In this document: piece after piece, positions 14,174 through 16,386 of the stretch | Numbering within the stretch: position 1 is the stretch's first letter | How the letters are laid out: each line of letters opens with the position of its first letter | Origin: DASVWH01 sp036389715 | GTDB lineage: Bacteria; Acidobacteriota; Blastocatellia; Pyrinomonadales; Pyrinomonadaceae | Length of the DNA stretch: 16,386 bases | Direction: 5' to 3' | NCBI GenBank assembly: GCA_036389715.1 | Contig: DASVWH010000171.1 | Location: 1-16,386, forward strand | Translations under genes and position numbers: made by a program | Notes under the pieces: model-generated | Database searches by the model: none | The model's input: only the letters and a program-made list of their open reading frames with translations | Told to the model about the DNA's origin: nothing

Positions 14174-14905
14174 TTATGCCGCCTCCTCTGTCGCGCTTTC
14201 GTTCTGGCCCGCGCCCGTTGCGGTGTCGGCGCTGCCGTTCTCCTCCGCGTCGGTCTCGCCCGCGCCCGCCTTTCTCGATTTCGGGTCGAGCAGGTCGGAC
14301 AACTCCTGGATGGCCGCGCGCGAGAGCACCAGCTTCTCGTGATAGAGCAGGTCGTAGATGTTCAAGCCGTAGCTGCTGACGACCTTCGCGCGCTTGACGT
14401 TGCGCGCCGCGAGCAACAGGTTCATGTTGTCGAGCGAATCCACGATCAGGGTCTTGCCTGCGAGGCCGAGCGTGCCGAGCGACTCGACGAACTGCCGCGT
14501 CTTCGGCTGTTCGAGCGTGAAGCTCTCGATGACGACCAGGTTGCCCTCGCGCACACGCTCGGACAGAGCCGAGCGCAGAGCGCCGCGCCGCATCTTCTTC
14601 GGCAGGTTATAGGACCAGTCGCGCGCCTGCGGGCCGTGCGTATTGCCGCCGCCCTTCCAGAGCGGGGTGCGGATCGAAGCGACGCGCGCCCGTCCCGTCC
14701 CCTTCTGTTTCCAGAGCTTGCGCCCCGAACCGGAAACATCGCCGCGCGTCTTCGTGCCGACTGTCCCGGCACGCGCATTCGCCATGAAATTCCTGACGGC
14801 GGCATGAATCAGCGACTCGTTGAGTTCCGCGCCGAATACGGCATCGGGCAATTCAACATCGCCGACCTCTTCATTCTTCAGATTGCGCACCTTAACGGTA
14901 GGCAT
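14174..14905 (-). CDS. rplD: 50S ribosomal protein L4
   Basis: L4 is an early-assembly 23S rRNA-binding protein whose loop lines the exit tunnel; in E. coli it also autoregulates the S10 operon. The 243-residue product has MPTVKVRNLKNEEVGDVELPDAVFG at the N-terminus, the tunnel loop region TKTRGDVSGSGRKLWKQKGTGRARVASIRTPLWKGGG, and the C-terminal fold ending RAAIQELSDLL. The usual length is about 205; the extra 30 or so residues form a Gly/Ala/Asp/Glu-rich acidic tail (GAGETDAEENGSADTATGAG...). The ribosome binding site GGAG lies a few bases before the ATG, and a heptamer palindrome lies just upstream. Confidence 0.97.
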   Translation of the reverse strand: MPTVKVRNLKNEEVGDVELPDAVFGAELNESLIHAAVRNFMANARAGTVGTKTRGDVSGSGRKLWKQKGTGRARVASIRTPLWKGGGNTHGPQARDWSYNLPKKMRRGALRSALSERVREGNLVVIESFTLEQPKTRQFVESLGTLGLAGKTLIVDSLDNMNLLLAARNVKRAKVVSSYGLNIYDLLYHEKLVLSRAAIQELSDLLDPKSRKAGAGETDAEENGSADTATGAGQNESATEEAA

Positions 14906-14920
14906 AGCTCACTCCGTTCG

Positions 14921-14989
14921 CAGTTTTCAGTTTTCAGTTTTCAGTTAAAACAAGTCTTTCTGGCTGAAAACTGAAAACTGAAAACTACC
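14921..14989. repeat. Heptamer inverted-repeat element A3 between rplC and rplD
   Basis: CAGTTTT is tandemly repeated three times followed by CAGTTAAAAC (14921-14951). A perfect 23-bp stem joins 14922-14944 and 14964-14986 with a 19-nt loop. The element overlaps the rplC TAG stop (14985-14987) and ends next to the rplD ribosome binding site. It lies within a co-transcribed ribosomal protein operon. Confidence 0.95.
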
Positions 14990-15647
14990 TCTTCTTCTTC
15001 TGTCTCGCAGCCTTCTTGACGATTACGACGCTGCCGTTGGCTCCCGGCACTGCGCCGCGCACCATTAATAGATTGTTCTCGATGTCGACGTGCGCCACCG
15101 TCAGGCCTCTGACGGTCACGCGCTCGTCGCCCATGTGTCCCGAAGAGCGTGTCCCCGGAATAACGCGCGACGGATAGGCAGACTGGCCGATTGAGCCGGG
15201 CGCGCGAACGTTCATCGAGCCGTGAGACTCGGGGCCGCGATTGAAGTTGTGCCGCTTGACCGTTCCGGCAAAGCCGCGGCCCTTCGAGCGCCCGATGACT
15301 TCGATCATATCGCCGTCGCTGAACTGGTCCACGAGCACCTTATCGCCGACGCTGGTCGGGTCGGCCGCGTCTTCCAGGCGAAACTCCTTCAAGATGCGGG
15401 TCGGAGGCACGCCGCCGCCCGTCTTCTCGAAGTGGCCGCGCATCGGCTTATTGACGTTCTTGAGCTTGACCGGCCTGTCTTCGACCAGCCCGAGCTGCAC
15501 GGCGTTGTAGCCATCGCGGCCCGCCGCGCTCTTCTTCTGAACGACGACGCAGGGGCCAGCCTTAATCACCGTCACCGGAGTGACCGTGCCGTCGGCCGCG
15601 AAAATCTGCGTCATCCCGACTTTCTTACCGATGATTCCGTTAATCAT
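14985..15647 (-). CDS. rplC: 50S ribosomal protein L3
   Basis: L3 nucleates 50S assembly near the peptidyl-transferase centre. The 220-residue product has GIIGKKVGMTQIFAADGTVTPVTVI, VIGRSKGRGFAGTVKRHNF, and the loop GSIGQSAYPSRV, whose Gln is the one methylated by PrmB in E. coli. The C-terminus ends basic (AARQKKKR). GAGGGTGAGAG immediately before the ATG supplies the ribosome binding site. The stop codon is embedded in repeat element A3, so the annotated end is partly repeat-derived. Confidence 0.97.
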   Translation of the reverse strand: MINGIIGKKVGMTQIFAADGTVTPVTVIKAGPCVVVQKKSAAGRDGYNAVQLGLVEDRPVKLKNVNKPMRGHFEKTGGGVPPTRILKEFRLEDAADPTSVGDKVLVDQFSDGDMIEVIGRSKGRGFAGTVKRHNFNRGPESHGSMNVRAPGSIGQSAYPSRVIPGTRSSGHMGDERVTVRGLTVAHVDIENNLLMVRGAVPGANGSVVIVKKAARQKKKR

Positions 15648-15657
15648 CTCTCACCCT

Positions 15658-15741
15658 CAGTTTCGAGTTTCGAGTTGCGAGTTTTCAGTTAAAGGCTTTC
15701 CGCCACCGGCTGAAAGCTGAAGACTGAAAACCGGAAACTCG
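15658..15741. repeat. Degenerate heptamer inverted-repeat element A4 between rpsJ and rplC
   Basis: The left array is CAGTTTC, GAGTTTC, GAGTTGC, GAGTTTT, CAGTTAA (15658-15692). The right array, read as its complement, is GAGTTTC, CGGTTTT, CAGTCTT, CAGCTTT, CAGCC (about 15707-15741). The 7-nt phase is kept but the arms match imperfectly, as if diverged. It fills the spacer between the rpsJ stop and the rplC ribosome binding site. Confidence 0.8.
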
Positions 15742-15744
15742 TAA

Positions 15745-16068
<324 letters not shown>

Positions 16069-16123
16069 ATTTTCCTTCACTCGACTTGAAAGCCGGTGCT
16101 ATTAGACGAGGCAGTAGGTGGAG

Positions 16124-16386
16124 CTATTCGACGATATCCGTCACCGTCCCCGCTCCCACCGTCCGCCCGCCTTCCCTGATCGCAAACCTCAACCCCTTCT
16201 CCATCGCTATCGGCGCGATCAACTCTATCTCCATCGCTACATTATCGCCCGGCATCACCATCTCCACGCCTTCGGGCAAATGCGCCACCCCCGTCACATC
16301 CGTCGTCCGAAAGTAGAACTGCGGCCTATAGCCTGTGAAAAACGGCGTGTGTCTTCCGCCCTCTTCCTTCGTCAACACATACGCCT
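16124..16386 (-). CDS. tuf: Elongation factor Tu, C-terminal part (5'-truncated by window edge)
   Basis: EF-Tu delivers aminoacyl-tRNA to the ribosome. The visible end of domain 3 reads AYVLTKEEGGRHTPFF, YRPQFYFRTTDVTGV, PGDNVAMEIELIAPIAMEKGLRFAIREGGRTVGAGTV, which is unmistakable EF-Tu; only about the last 87 codons are in the window. The frame continues past the right edge. The order tuf-rpsJ-rplC matches the common str-S10 junction. The 55-nt gap to rpsJ shows only the rpsJ ribosome binding site. Confidence 0.98.
   Translation of the reverse strand, partial: AYVLTKEEGGRHTPFFTGYRPQFYFRTTDVTGVAHLPEGVEMVMPGDNVAMEIELIAPIAMEKGLRFAIREGGRTVGAGTVTDIVE

Noticed and set aside
14057..14974. Long + strand frame opposite rplD and rplW
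   Set aside because: It runs antisense to unmistakable ribosomal proteins L4 and L23 and crosses a repeat element; composition is that of a shadow frame.
6710..15741. CRISPR-like arrays
   Set aside because: The repeated units are contiguous 7-mers with no unique spacers, arranged in inverted pairs, and no cas genes are present.

Overview
The window reads as a high-GC chromosomal segment from a diderm (LPS-type outer membrane) bacterium. The set lptC/lptA-like, lptB, rpoN, long-form hpf and hprk, next to RNase J and the tuf-S10 operon, is consistent with Acidobacteriota, perhaps class Blastocatellia. That placement is inference from gene content and style, not from a search. Nearly all genes are housekeeping. 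No phage, IS, CRISPR, tRNA or rRNA is visible.

Layout. From 1 to 6718 on the + strand: the 3' part of an RNase J gene, an ACT-domain protein, a small VOC/glyoxalase-fold protein, a short-chain dehydrogenase, undecaprenyl-diphosphatase (uppP), a PilZ-like protein and recJ. From 6857 to 13767, still on +: a large membrane-anchored LptC/LptA-like protein, lptB, rpoN (sigma-54), long hibernation factor hpf and hprK. This resembles the conserved lptA-lptB-rpoN-hpf-pts neighbourhood of diderm bacteria. From 13865 to the right edge on the - strand, transcribed toward hprK: tuf (partial), rpsJ, rplC, rplD, rplW, the start of the S10 operon.

The most unusual content lies between the genes. Seven consecutive spacers in the right two thirds (recJ/lptC, lptC/lptB, lptB/rpoN, rpoN/hpf, hprK/rplW, rplD/rplC, rplC/rpsJ) are filled by inverted pairs of tandem 7-nt repeats. 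Each has a 5' arm of phased heptamers, a short unique loop and a 3' arm that is its reverse complement. There are three sequence classes with the same design: CAGTTTT-type, GTGAATC-type and GGTGATA-type. Arms range from degenerate to a perfect 32-bp stem. They sit tight against coding sequence: the stop codons of recJ and rplC lie inside repeat arms, and other arms end a few bases from stops, starts or ribosome binding sites. They occur between co-directional ribosomal protein genes, so they are not ordinary terminators. This heptamer-palindrome family is the best candidate for something undescribed here.

Secondary points of interest are the single-polypeptide LptC-LptA-like bridge, a strong terminator-like hairpin whose T-tract touches the recJ Shine-Dalgarno, a large hairpin after the RNase J gene, and an acidic C-terminal tail on ribosomal protein L4.
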